DNA of 64,000 nucleotides. Source: Actinomycetes bacterium (GTDB taxonomy: Bacteria; Actinomycetota; Acidimicrobiia; Acidimicrobiales; Bog-793). The notes under the pieces were generated by a model. It ran no database searches. It saw nothing but the letters and a program-made list of their open reading frames with translations, and had not been told where the DNA came from. Where the stretch lies: assembly GCA_021798985.1 (NCBI GenBank), contig JAJZBI010000015.1, positions 25,967 through 89,966 on the forward strand. The letters run 5' to 3'. The translations under genes were made by a program, and so were the position numbers. This document shows positions 34,585 to 42,553 of the stretch, piece after piece. Each line of letters starts with the position of its first letter. The first letter of the stretch is position 1.

Positions 34585-36009
34585 ATGCGCGCTGATCCTG
34601 GCAGCACGCGCTCGTGGCGTGTCCTCGCCCTCTTGGTCGCCGGGGCCTTTTTCATGGAGAACCTCGACGGCACGATCGTCGTCACGGCGACCGACAAGAT
34701 GGCGAGCACGTTTCACGTCGCGCCAGCGGACTTGAACATCACGATCGCCGCGTACCTGCTCACGCTGGCGGTCTTCATTCCGGTCAGCGGCTGGATCGCC
34801 GACCGATTCGGGGCGCGCCGCGTGTTCGCGGCGGCAATCGGCGTCTTCACCGTGGCCTCGGCCCTGTGCGCCTTGAGCACGAGCCTCCCCGAGCTCACGG
34901 CGACCCGGGTGCTGCAGGGCATCGGCGGGGCGATGATGGTGCCCGTCGGTCGGCTGGTGGTCCTCCGAGCCACCGAGAAGCGTGACCTCATCGCCGCGGT
35001 CGCCTACTTGACCTGGCCCGGGCTGGCGGCTCCGATGATCGCCCCGGCGATCGGCGGCCTCCTCACCACCTACGCCTCGTGGCGATGGATCTTCATCGTC
35101 AACCTGCCGCTCGGCGTGGCGGCCTTGTTGTTCGCGGTGCGGCTCGTGCCCGACCTCCGGGCCGACGAGCGCCATCGGCTGGACTGGTGGGGCTTCGCGC
35201 TGAGCGGCCTCGGGCTGGCGAGCTTCGTCGGGGGAATCGAGGCCGTGACCGACGGCGCCAAGGCCAGCCTCGCGATCGCGACCCTCGCTGCGGGCGGCGT
35301 CTTGCTGGCGCTCGCCGTGCGTCATTTCCGGCACAGCGCCCGACCGCTCATCGACCTCCGGGTCTTCTCGGTGCCCACGTTCCGGGTGACGAACCTCGGC
35401 GGCTCGTGCTTTCGCATGGCGATCGGCGCGGCACCCTTCTTGCTGCCGTTGATGTTCCAGGAGGCGTTCGGTTGGAACGCCTTTCATGCGGGCTTGATCG
35501 TGATCCCCGTGTTCGTCGGCAACATCGGGATCAAGCCGCTCACGACGCCGATCCTGCACCGCTACCGCTTCCGCAGCGTGCTCGCGGTCTCGGCGCTGGC
35601 CGTCGCGGTGACGCTTGCGCTGTGCGCCACCTTCGGGTCGATGCCGCTTCCCCTCGTGGTGGTCGTGCTCCTCCTCAGTGGCATCTTCCGGTCGATCGGC
35701 TTCAGCGGCTACAACACCATCGTCTATGCCGACGTGCCCGACCGTGAGATGGCGAACGCCAACACGTTGACGAGCACGATCCAGCAGCTGACGATGGGCC
35801 TCGGGGTGGCGGCCGGCGCGCTGGCGCTCTCGGTGGGGCGGCCGATCGCCCGGGCGTTCGGTGCGTCCGGTCTCGGCAAGGATCCCTTTGCCGTCGCGTT
35901 CTTGCTCATCGCCGTGCTTCCGCTGCTCGCGGTGGCAGAGTCGCTCACCCTTGCCCACCATGCCGGCTCGGCCCTCACGACGCCGCGGGCAAAGCGCGCG
36001 AGCGCCTGA
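34585..36009 (+). CDS. MFS transporter, DHA2-like (EmrB/QacA type)
   Basis: A roughly 474-residue membrane protein with about 13-14 hydrophobic segments. MENLDGTIVVTATDKMA in TM1 is the DHA2 pattern L-D-x-T-I-V-x-x-A. Motif A is GWIADRFGARRVF and motif C-like AYLTWPGLAAPMIAPAIGG lies in TM5. Family members export drugs or toxic organics with protons. TTG 34576, GTG 34582 and ATG 34585 are all possible starts; ATG is chosen. Substrate unknown. Confidence 0.88.
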   Translation: MRADPGSTRSWRVLALLVAGAFFMENLDGTIVVTATDKMASTFHVAPADLNITIAAYLLTLAVFIPVSGWIADRFGARRVFAAAIGVFTVASALCALSTSLPELTATRVLQGIGGAMMVPVGRLVVLRATEKRDLIAAVAYLTWPGLAAPMIAPAIGGLLTTYASWRWIFIVNLPLGVAALLFAVRLVPDLRADERHRLDWWGFALSGLGLASFVGGIEAVTDGAKASLAIATLAAGGVLLALAVRHFRHSARPLIDLRVFSVPTFRVTNLGGSCFRMAIGAAPFLLPLMFQEAFGWNAFHAGLIVIPVFVGNIGIKPLTTPILHRYRFRSVLAVSALAVAVTLALCATFGSMPLPLVVVVLLLSGIFRSIGFSGYNTIVYADVPDREMANANTLTSTIQQLTMGLGVAAGALALSVGRPIARAFGASGLGKDPFAVAFLLIAVLPLLAVAESLTLAHHAGSALTTPRAKRASA

Positions 36010-36033
36010 GCACCGCCGCACCCGCGAGCGTGC

Positions 36034-36933
36034 TTAGTCCTCGTCGGGCACGCCCGCCAGGTCGACGATGACGACCAGCTCCTCGACGCCACGGACCACG
36101 TCGAGCTCGACGACGTCGCTCGTCGCTGCCGCTTCCAGCAGGCTGGCCAGCCCATCCACGCTCCGCACCGCTTGGCCGGCGAGCGAGATGATCAGGTCGC
36201 CTTCGCGCAAGCCGGCGCGCGCGCCGGGACTGCCGTCCTCGACGGCGCGCACGAGCAGCCCCTCTCTTGGCGGGAGGCCGACGGCGCTGCGCAGCCGGTC
36301 GGCGACCCCGCTCGGCGCGACGGCGACGCCAAGGCGGGGCCGGACGGCCCGCTCGCCGCGCGCCAGGCGTTCGAGTCCGCGTTGGAGCGCCGGGTCGGCG
36401 GTGATCGCGCGGTAGAAGCCCTCGCCTTGTCGGCTCGTGTTGATGCCGAGAAGCCGACCGGCGACGTCGGTGACCGGACCGCCGGACGAGCCGTGTCGCA
36501 GCGGGGCGGTGTGCTCGATCGCCCCGCCGATCCGCTGGCCCGCCGGACCGGTGAAGCCCACGTCGAGCGCGGCGACGTTGCCGAGGCTCACCCGGACCCC
36601 GCGCCCGCCGGGATGCGCGAAGGCGATCACCAGCTGGCCGAGTTGGGCGGGCGCGGCAGACCAGGCGATCGCCGGGACGCCCGGAGTCTCCAGGGCGAGC
36701 ACCGCCAGGTCGCCGGCCACGTCGACGCCGGCGACGGTCGAGGTGCGCCGAGCGCCGTCGGCGAAGGTGACGATCGGGTCCTCCCCGGCGCGCAGGTTGT
36801 GGGCGTTGGTCGCTACCAGCCCGGCGGCGAGGACGAATCCGCTTCCGCTCGCCCCGACTCCGACCACCGAGGGCGCGACCTTGGCGGCCACCGCCTCGAT
36901 CGCCTCGCTGAGCTCCTGCATCGTCCCGGCCAT
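36034..36933 (-). CDS. HtrA/DegP-like trypsin-type protease with PDZ domain, lacking a signal peptide
   Basis: A 299-residue protein. The chymotrypsin fold has the triad His in ATNAHNL (about 43), Asp in DVAGDLAVLAL (about 72) and Ser in GSSGGPVTDV (about 148). A PDZ domain follows (about 205-299) with RPRLGVAVAP and AGLREGDLIISLAGQAV. Usual actinobacterial HtrA proteins have an N-terminal membrane anchor; this one starts MAGTMQELSEAIEAVAAKVA with no hydrophobic segment, so it may work in the cytoplasm. ATG 36933 is set by GAGGAG six bases upstream. Confidence 0.85.
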   Translation of the reverse strand: MAGTMQELSEAIEAVAAKVAPSVVGVGASGSGFVLAAGLVATNAHNLRAGEDPIVTFADGARRTSTVAGVDVAGDLAVLALETPGVPAIAWSAAPAQLGQLVIAFAHPGGRGVRVSLGNVAALDVGFTGPAGQRIGGAIEHTAPLRHGSSGGPVTDVAGRLLGINTSRQGEGFYRAITADPALQRGLERLARGERAVRPRLGVAVAPSGVADRLRSAVGLPPREGLLVRAVEDGSPGARAGLREGDLIISLAGQAVRSVDGLASLLEAAATSDVVELDVVRGVEELVVIVDLAGVPDED

Positions 36934-36952
36934 GCCTGCTCCTCGGGTAGTC

Positions 36953-36968
36953 TCTTGCAAGAAACAAG
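36953..36968. promoter_or_regulatory. Palindromic operator candidate between htrA-like and hxlR-like genes
   Basis: TCTTGCAAGA (36953-36962) is a perfect 10-base palindrome; CTTG/CAAG pairs also recur at 36954-36957 and 36965-36968. It lies in the only AT-rich patch of the 92-base divergent gap, 20 bases from one start and 58 from the other. A site for the HxlR-type regulator is plausible. Confidence 0.45.
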
Positions 36969-37025
36969 TTAGCCGCCGACGGCGGGACGCGCTCGTGGTA
37001 GGGCGTTGGCGGGAGGGCTGCGAAG

Positions 37026-37505
37026 ATGGACGCCATGGCGCTGCACGGGAGGGCCGGCGAAGCTGAAGGGCGCCGGGGAGAAGGCGAGCGGCCCTCGAAC
37101 CCGGCCCTCGACCTGGCGATGGCGCGCGTCGGAGATCGTTGGAGCCTGCTCATCGTTGACGCGCTACTCGAGCAACCCCGGCGCTTCTCCGACCTGCAGG
37201 GGGCGATCCCCGGGCTTGCCCCGAATGTCTTGAGCGCGAGGCTGCGGCGCCTCGAAGCGGCCGAGCTGATCGTCGGCGTGCCCTACTCGGACCGTCCCCT
37301 GCGACTCGAGTACCAGGCGACCGAGCTCTCTCGCTCGCTTGCCGGCGCGTTGCGCCTGCTCGCCCACTGGGGCGCGTCCGCGAATGCCGATGGCGGATCG
37401 CTCCCGCGCCACGGCGCCTGCGGGACGCACCTCGAGGCGCGCTGGTACTGCCCGAGTTGCGACCACGTCACCGACCCGGTCGACGGCGGGGCCGTCTGGA
37501 TCTGA
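37026..37505 (+). CDS. HxlR-type winged-helix regulator with C-terminal zinc-ribbon-like tail
   Basis: A 159-residue regulator. The HxlR core (about 25-105) has LAMARVGDRWSLLIVDALLE, RFSDLQGAIPGLAPNVLSAR and LRRLEAAELIVG. After it come three Cys: CGTHLEARWYCPSC, giving C-x10-C-x2-C that may bind a metal. Most HxlR proteins end earlier. ATG 37026 or ATG 37035 are both possible. It diverges from the HtrA-like gene and likely controls it or itself. Confidence 0.84.
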   Translation: MDAMALHGRAGEAEGRRGEGERPSNPALDLAMARVGDRWSLLIVDALLEQPRRFSDLQGAIPGLAPNVLSARLRRLEAAELIVGVPYSDRPLRLEYQATELSRSLAGALRLLAHWGASANADGGSLPRHGACGTHLEARWYCPSCDHVTDPVDGGAVWI

Positions 37506-37570
37506 AGGCGAGCTTCCGCCCGCAGGCGCCACCGGGAGGAGCGGCCGCGGCCCGAGCCGCGCCGACTCGG

Positions 37571-37978
37571 GTGAATGACGCCGGCGTACGCGTGAGCGGC
37601 TCTCGCGTCCCCGAGGGGCAGAATCCGCTCTGGCATCTCGCTTAGCGCCTTCTTGTGGATCGCCTCGGCCAGGTAGCCAGCGCCCAGAGCGAGGCACTCG
37701 CGCACGTACTAGAAGTTCTCGGCGCTGGTCATCGATGCGACGCCTGCGTCGCACAACGCCCGCTTTGTCGGGAGCTTCGAGAGGTGCCCAGCCCCGAACC
37801 AGAGACACGGCACGACGTACCAAAACTGCTCTGCTGCCTTCAGCACGAGCCGAGCAGGCCCCGTGCCGGGAGCATGGGGCAGCGCGGCTCGCTGCGAGGG
37901 CGGTGGAGCATCCTTGGGATCTGCTATGGCCTGCTGGCTCGGCTCTGTAGGCAATGCAGAACCCGCGTCCTCTTCCAT
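37571..37978 (-). pseudogene. Two-repeat FWYV protein interrupted by an in-frame TAG
   Basis: The minus-strand frame encodes an N-terminal part (MEEDAGSALPTEPSQQ onward), then two copies of a repeat. Copy 1: EQFWYVVPCLWFGAGHLSKL ... KRALCDAGVASMTSA. Copy 2: ENF-stop-YVRECLALGAGYLAEA ... KKALSEM. The stop (TAG at 37709-37711) sits exactly where copy 1 has the Trp of FWYV, so TGG to TAG is the simplest explanation. After the stop the frame continues with coding-like text to about 37571; its true end is unclear. Repeats of this kind (MT-x-AENFWYV...GAGY) occur in small actinobacterial proteins of unknown function. It is downstream of nothing obvious and convergent with hxlR. Confidence 0.6.
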
Positions 37979-38108
37979 CGCCCACCTACCGTCGAGGTGG
38001 CATGCACGGTTGCACACCTCGGTATGGATCGCAACCATCAAAAGACCGGAGGAGGTGGCCATCGCGCCGGTCGAGGAAGTGCCGCCCTCCGGCACGGGCT
38101 GCTCCCCG

Positions 38109-38960
38109 CTACTTGAGTGACCCCTCGAGACGACTGCGATTCAGGTACTTCTGGAAGATGAAGAAGAGCACGCCAACGGGAAGCGTCGTCAACAGCGCGG
38201 CACCGAGCTTGAGTGGGTACTGGTTACCAGCCGATAGTCCGCCACTCACCACATTCGCGAGACCGGTCGTGAGCGTGAAGTACTGCGGCGAGATCGTCGC
38301 CACGAGGAAGAACGCGAACTGGTTCCACGCGCCCTGGAACGAGAGGATCGTGAGCGTGATCAGGCCTGGCCGCACGATGGGCAGCACGACCCGCCAGTAG
38401 GTGGTCCAGATGCTCGCGCCGTCCAGTCGTGCCGCCTCTTCGAGCGCGGCTGGGACCTGCAAGAAGAACTGGCGCATCATGTAGATTCCGGCGGCGTCGA
38501 CCGAGATCGGGATGATCATCCCCTGGTAGGTGTTGAACAGGCCGAGCTGTTTCAGCACGAGGAACTGCGGGATCAACAGCACGACGTTCGGCACCGCCAG
38601 CGTGGCGATGATGAAGCCGAAGACGAGCCGCCGGCCACGGAACTCGAGGCGGGCGAGGGCGTAGCCCGCCATGCTGTCGAGGCCGACGTGGGAGATCGTG
38701 AGGACCACCGAGACGAAGATGCTGTTGACCAGCCATCGGGGGAAGTCCGTCACCCCGGCGGTCGAGATCCCGAAGATCTGCTTCCACGCCGAGAACGTGC
38801 CGGGGTGGGGGATCAGCGCGAGCGTGTTGCTCGTCGCAGCGGCATCGGTCTTGAACGAGTTCGCGATCTGGATGGCGAACGGACCGAGGAAGATCAGGGC
38901 GAAGAGGATCAGCAGGCCGTAGCGGATGACCAGGCCAACGCGCGAGTGGCGCTCGTTCAC
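38109..38960 (-). CDS. Carbohydrate ABC transporter permease (MalG type)
   Basis: A 283-residue permease with six hydrophobic segments. The EAA loop reads ALEEAARLDGASIWTTYWRV with the downstream PIVRPGLITLTILSF, characteristic of binding-protein-dependent sugar permeases, MalG branch. GTG 38960 overlaps the stop of the upstream permease gene by 4 bases. Last gene of lacI-SBP-permease-permease. No ATPase gene is present, as is common in actinobacteria where a shared MsiK-type ATPase energises several sugar transporters. Confidence 0.93.
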   Translation of the reverse strand: MNERHSRVGLVIRYGLLILFALIFLGPFAIQIANSFKTDAAATSNTLALIPHPGTFSAWKQIFGISTAGVTDFPRWLVNSIFVSVVLTISHVGLDSMAGYALARLEFRGRRLVFGFIIATLAVPNVVLLIPQFLVLKQLGLFNTYQGMIIPISVDAAGIYMMRQFFLQVPAALEEAARLDGASIWTTYWRVVLPIVRPGLITLTILSFQGAWNQFAFFLVATISPQYFTLTTGLANVVSGGLSAGNQYPLKLGAALLTTLPVGVLFFIFQKYLNRSRLEGSLK

Positions 38961-40051
38961 TTCGTCAGGTCCTCCTTCACGAAGCGACGCTGGATGAGCG
39001 TCAGCACCACGATCAACAAGAAGAGCATGAAGGCGATCGCCGCACCCTGGCCGAACGCGTTGTCCTGGAAGCTCACGTAGTACGACTCGTAGGCCGGGGT
39101 GGTCATCGTCGCGTTGTTCTGACCGGTGAGGACGATCTGGTCGAAGACCTGCCAGGTCGAGATGAGGCCGAGGGTGAGCACGAGCACCAGGGTGGGTCGC
39201 AGCATCGGCAGCGTCACGTAACGGAAGCGCTGCCACGGACTCGCACCGTCGACCGCCCCGGCTTCTTCGACCTCGCCGGAGATGTTCTGAAGAGAGGCGA
39301 GGAACATCAACATGAACGTGCCGGAGGTCGTCCAGGTGATCTGGATGATGAGCACGCACATCCCAAGGGAAGGCCCGGCGAGCCAGTCCCACCACGTGAC
39401 GCCGAGGAACTGACCGTTGGCCCAGCCCGGAGGGTTGTGCACCCCGAGCCCGTTGAGGATGAGCGTGAAGACGCCGCGGGTGTCATAGAGCCAGTTCGGC
39501 CCGTTGATCCCGAACAGGCCGTGCAGGATCTGGTTCACGGCGCCGCCACTTTGGAACAAGAAGATGAAGACGACCGTGATCGCGACCGAGCTCGTCACCG
39601 AGGGGAAGTAGAAGGCGGTCCGGAACAAGCCACGTCCTTTGAGGAAGCGGTTGTTGACGATGATCGCCAGCCACAGCGCGAGGACGGTCTGCAGGGGAAC
39701 GGTGAACAGTACGTAGTAGAAGTTGTTGCGGATCGAGGTGCCGAAGTTGCTCTGCGTGAGGCCCGGCTGGGTGAGCAGCGCTCGGTAGTTGGCGAGCCCG
39801 ACGAAGTGCACCGTGCTGCCGAACGGGCTCGTCACGCCAGACCAGTCGGTAAAGCTTACGTACAGCGCGAGGCCGATCGGCACGACCAAAAAGATCAGCA
39901 AGATCGCGAGTGCCGGGGAAACGAAGAGCCATCCGAACACGTTGTGGCCACGTGTCGCGCTGCTGCGCTGGTGCGTGGCACCACGGAGGAACGGCAGCGG
40001 GCTTGTCGCCGCGCTCGCGCTCGGCGTCGAATCGAGGGGGGCGGTCGTCAT
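38957..40051 (-). CDS. Carbohydrate ABC transporter permease (MalF type)
   Basis: A 364-residue permease, larger than its partner because of a cytoplasmic N-terminal tail of about 40 residues and a periplasmic-side loop (WLYDTRGVFTLILNGLGVHN). The EAA loop reads VEEAGAVDGASPWQRFRYVT, followed by LPMLRPTLVLVLTL. ATG 40051 follows GGAGA; the frame opens 15 bases earlier. Overlaps the MalG-type gene by 4 bases. A hairpin lies between it and the binding-protein gene. Confidence 0.93.
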   Translation of the reverse strand: MTTAPLDSTPSASAATSPLPFLRGATHQRSSATRGHNVFGWLFVSPALAILLIFLVVPIGLALYVSFTDWSGVTSPFGSTVHFVGLANYRALLTQPGLTQSNFGTSIRNNFYYVLFTVPLQTVLALWLAIIVNNRFLKGRGLFRTAFYFPSVTSSVAITVVFIFLFQSGGAVNQILHGLFGINGPNWLYDTRGVFTLILNGLGVHNPPGWANGQFLGVTWWDWLAGPSLGMCVLIIQITWTTSGTFMLMFLASLQNISGEVEEAGAVDGASPWQRFRYVTLPMLRPTLVLVLTLGLISTWQVFDQIVLTGQNNATMTTPAYESYYVSFQDNAFGQGAAIAFMLFLLIVVLTLIQRRFVKEDLTK

Positions 40052-40085
40052 CGGTCTCCTCGCCATCTCGCTCGCGAAAGGGGGG

Positions 40086-40126
40086 CACCCCGCGACGCCG
40101 GCGACCGGAGCCGACGTCGCGGGGTG
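40086..40126 (-). terminator. Hairpin between substrate-binding protein and permease genes
   Basis: Perfect 12-base inverted repeat, CACCCCGCGACG (40086-40097) and CGTCGCGGGGTG (40115-40126), with a 17-base loop, in the 84-base gap. As a partial terminator or mRNA-stabilising structure it would raise binding protein over permease levels, as in maltose operons. Confidence 0.65.
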
Positions 40127-40135
40127 AGGGTCGAG

Positions 40136-41392
40136 CTAGGGCCGGAGCAGCGCCTGGGCGTTCTGCTCGAGCTGGTTCAGCATCGTCGCCGGGTTCGACG
40201 CACCAGTCGCCAGGCCGAGGACCTGGTTGTCGAAGCTCGCCTGCACGGTCGGCCAGCCAACCGTGCCCACCTGGGGCAGTGCGTAGCGAGCACCCTGGAC
40301 GAACGCGGCAACCGACGGGTTCCGCTTGGCGTACAGGTTCGCCGTGGCGATGCGGGACGGCAGCACGCCGAAGGCGTTCGCGAAGCGCAGCTGCTGGGCG
40401 GGCGACGCCAGGTACTTGACGAAGTTCACCGCCGCCGCGCTGTGCTGGCTCGAGGCGGGGATGCCCCAGCAGTTCGTGAAGGTGAGCGTGCCCTTGACGC
40501 CCTTCGGCCCCGCCGGCATCGGGACGGCTTCCCACTTGATGCTCGGGTAGCTCGACTTCATCGCGCCGATGATCCAGTTGCCCTCGGTTGCCATCGCGGC
40601 CTTGCCCTCACCGAACGCCTCGCCGGCCCAGCTCGCACCGAGTTGCTGGGGGAACTTCATGATCCCCTGCTTGGCCATCGACTGGACGAAGTTGAGCGCC
40701 TGAAGGTTCGCCGGCGAGTTGAAGACGAACTTGGTCCCGGTCTTGTTCATGTACGAGCCGCCGTTCTCGGCAAAGAACGCGCCGATCCGGTCGAGCGTGT
40801 TGCCGATCGACAGTCCGGCGACCGAGCCCGTGGTCAGCTTTTTGGCGTCCGCCTGCAGTTGGGACCAGTTCTTCGGGATGTCGGCGTTGGTGAGGCCAGC
40901 GGCCTTCCACATCTGGGTGTTGATCTCGAGCGCCAGGTTCGAGAAGTCCTTCGGCACGCAGTACCAGGTGTGGTTGTAGCTGAAGGCCTTGACGAGCGCC
41001 GGGTAGAACTGCTTGGCGGGGCCGACGAGCGACGCGTACGGCAGGAGCTGGCCCTGCTTGGCGAGCGTCTCCATCTGCGTCGAGCTCAGGTAGAAGACAT
41101 CGGGCGGCGTCCCGCCGGCGAAGCCCTGGTCGAGCTGCTGCTGCAGGTTCGACGCGTTGATCACGTTGACCTTGTTGTGGCTGGTCTTGCCCCACGCCTT
41201 GGCGGCGGCATTCACCGCAGCCGTCTCCGCTGGTCCGGACGAGCCGAACATCAACGTCAAAGTCACCCCATGGGTCTTGCCCGTCAAGGTCACCTTGGCG
41301 TGAGCGTGCGCGGCGGCGAACCCGGTGCCGGATGCTCCGGCGACCAGGGCCCCGGCCAGCGCCATCGACGCCAGCGCGTTGCGCTTTTTCAT
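40136..41392 (-). CDS. Extracellular sugar-binding protein of ABC transporter
   Basis: A 418-residue family 1 solute-binding protein. A signal peptide (MKKRNALASMALAGALVAGA) is followed by an Ala/His stretch; there is no lipobox Cys, unlike most Gram-positive binding proteins, so it may be released or held in another way. Body motifs fit the family: TLMFGSSGPAETAAVNAAAK, GGTPPDVFYLSS, WYCVPKDFSNLALEINTQMW and MATEGNWIIGAM. ATG 41392 has GGAAG seven bases upstream and nearly touches the lacI stop. Ligand probably an oligosaccharide; cannot be specified. Confidence 0.9.
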   Translation of the reverse strand: MKKRNALASMALAGALVAGASGTGFAAAHAHAKVTLTGKTHGVTLTLMFGSSGPAETAAVNAAAKAWGKTSHNKVNVINASNLQQQLDQGFAGGTPPDVFYLSSTQMETLAKQGQLLPYASLVGPAKQFYPALVKAFSYNHTWYCVPKDFSNLALEINTQMWKAAGLTNADIPKNWSQLQADAKKLTTGSVAGLSIGNTLDRIGAFFAENGGSYMNKTGTKFVFNSPANLQALNFVQSMAKQGIMKFPQQLGASWAGEAFGEGKAAMATEGNWIIGAMKSSYPSIKWEAVPMPAGPKGVKGTLTFTNCWGIPASSQHSAAAVNFVKYLASPAQQLRFANAFGVLPSRIATANLYAKRNPSVAAFVQGARYALPQVGTVGWPTVQASFDNQVLGLATGASNPATMLNQLEQNAQALLRP

Positions 41393-41393
41393 A

Positions 41394-42470
41394 TCACTGC
41401 TTCCTTTCTTTTGCTTCAAGGGTTTCCGACGGCACCGGCCGCCGTGCTTTGGGGGGTCTGGAAGTGTTCGTGGGCGGGCCGCTGCTCTCGCGCACGACGA
41501 GGCGTGGTGCGAGCAGCCGTCGCGCTGGGGCGCGACCTTGCTCGGAGAGCTCGGCCAGCAGGACGTCGATCAGCTCATGCGCGACCGACTCGATCGGTTG
41601 GCGCACGCTCGATAGGCCCGGGCGCAGCACGGCGGCAACCGGGCTGTCGTCGAAGCCGACCACCGACACGTCGCGTCCTGTCGACAGGCCACGGTCCTCG
41701 ATCTCGCGCAGCGCTCCGATCGCCATCGAGTCGCTGACGCAGACGATGCCGGTCGGCGGGCGCGCGCCATCAAGCAGGCGCCGCGTCAGCGCGCGCCCGG
41801 ACTCGATGCCGTCCTCGGCGCGCAGCACCAGACCCTTGGTGGGCGAGCCGAGCTGCTCAGCGGCGCGCGCCCAGCCGCGGTAGCGGTCGTCGCCGACTCC
41901 GCTGCCGTCGGGCACGCCGAGGAAGGCGATCCTGTTATGGCCGAGACGGGCGAGGTGCTCCACCGCTTCAGCGGTGCCCTTGGCGCCGTCGACGTCCACC
42001 CACGAGTGCGCGGCGCGGCGAACGCCCCAGGCCCGCCCGAAGGCGACGAAGCGGGCGCCGTGTTCGAGGAGCCAGCCAGGACGGGTGTCGAGATGGTGCG
42101 TGTTGGTCAACACGAAGCCGTCGACCGCCCCTCGGCGCAGCAGATCGGTGTAGACCTCGATCTCTTCGTCGTCGTCTCGCGCCGAGAACGTCAAGACGTC
42201 GTAGCCGCTCGCTCGCGCGGCGTCGCACAGCGCGTGCAGGAGACGGTCGAGCACGCCACCGGAGTTGCTGGGGAGAAGCCGGCAGCCGATCACCCGTGTC
42301 GAGTGGCTGCGCAGCGAACGCGCGGCCTGGTTGGGCCGGTAGCCGAGCTCGTCGATCGCGGCCCGAACGCGCTGCGCCGCGTCGGTGGCCTTCGTCTCGG
42401 CGGGCGCCCCGTCACCCTCGAGTTCGCCGGCGAGGCTCCCGCGCTTCTCGGAGGCCACACCGAGTTGCAT
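41394..42470 (-). CDS. LacI-family regulator with disrupted helix-turn-helix
   Basis: A 358-residue protein. The C-terminal sugar-binding domain (about 60-330) is normal: GYRPNQAARSLRSHSTRVIG hinge, SRRVDG-like AVDGFVLTNTHH, DGAKGTAEAVEHLARLGHNR, VCVSDSMAIGALREI and VSVVGFDDSPVAA. The first 45 residues, however, do not form the usual xVAxxAGVSxxTVSRxLNG helix-turn-helix; they read GVASEKRGSLAGELEGDGAP. One frame over, the DNA reads SAGASPANSRV, close to the expected AGVSPATVSRV, which implies two compensating small deletions. DNA binding is probably lost or altered. First gene of the ABC operon. Confidence 0.82.
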   Translation of the reverse strand: MQLGVASEKRGSLAGELEGDGAPAETKATDAAQRVRAAIDELGYRPNQAARSLRSHSTRVIGCRLLPSNSGGVLDRLLHALCDAARASGYDVLTFSARDDDEEIEVYTDLLRRGAVDGFVLTNTHHLDTRPGWLLEHGARFVAFGRAWGVRRAAHSWVDVDGAKGTAEAVEHLARLGHNRIAFLGVPDGSGVGDDRYRGWARAAEQLGSPTKGLVLRAEDGIESGRALTRRLLDGARPPTGIVCVSDSMAIGALREIEDRGLSTGRDVSVVGFDDSPVAAVLRPGLSSVRQPIESVAHELIDVLLAELSEQGRAPARRLLAPRLVVRESSGPPTNTSRPPKARRPVPSETLEAKERKQ

Positions 42471-42524
42471 CTGGTCCCCTAATACGCGAGACGACTTGGC
42501 CGCTCAATCGGCCTGCGGCATCGC

Positions 42525-42553
42525 ACGCGCCGCTCGGGATCGGGGCGGCGCGT
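42525..42553 (-). terminator. Hairpin at the end of merB
   Basis: Nine-base arms ACGCGCCGC (42525-42533) and GCGGCGCGT (42545-42553) with an 11-base loop, touching the merB stop codon. Downstream (42498-42513) a second small repeat GGCCG/CGGCC occurs. Likely terminates merB before the lacI operon. Confidence 0.6.

Noticed and set aside
37655..38116. Plus-strand open frame of 153 codons
   Set aside because: Opposite the FWYV-repeat pseudogene; the minus-strand repeat similarity is a stronger explanation for coding-like bias here.
39437..41737. Plus-strand open frame of about 766 codons
   Set aside because: Antisense shadow of the permease and sugar-binding protein genes, which are recognised by EAA loops and a signal peptide.
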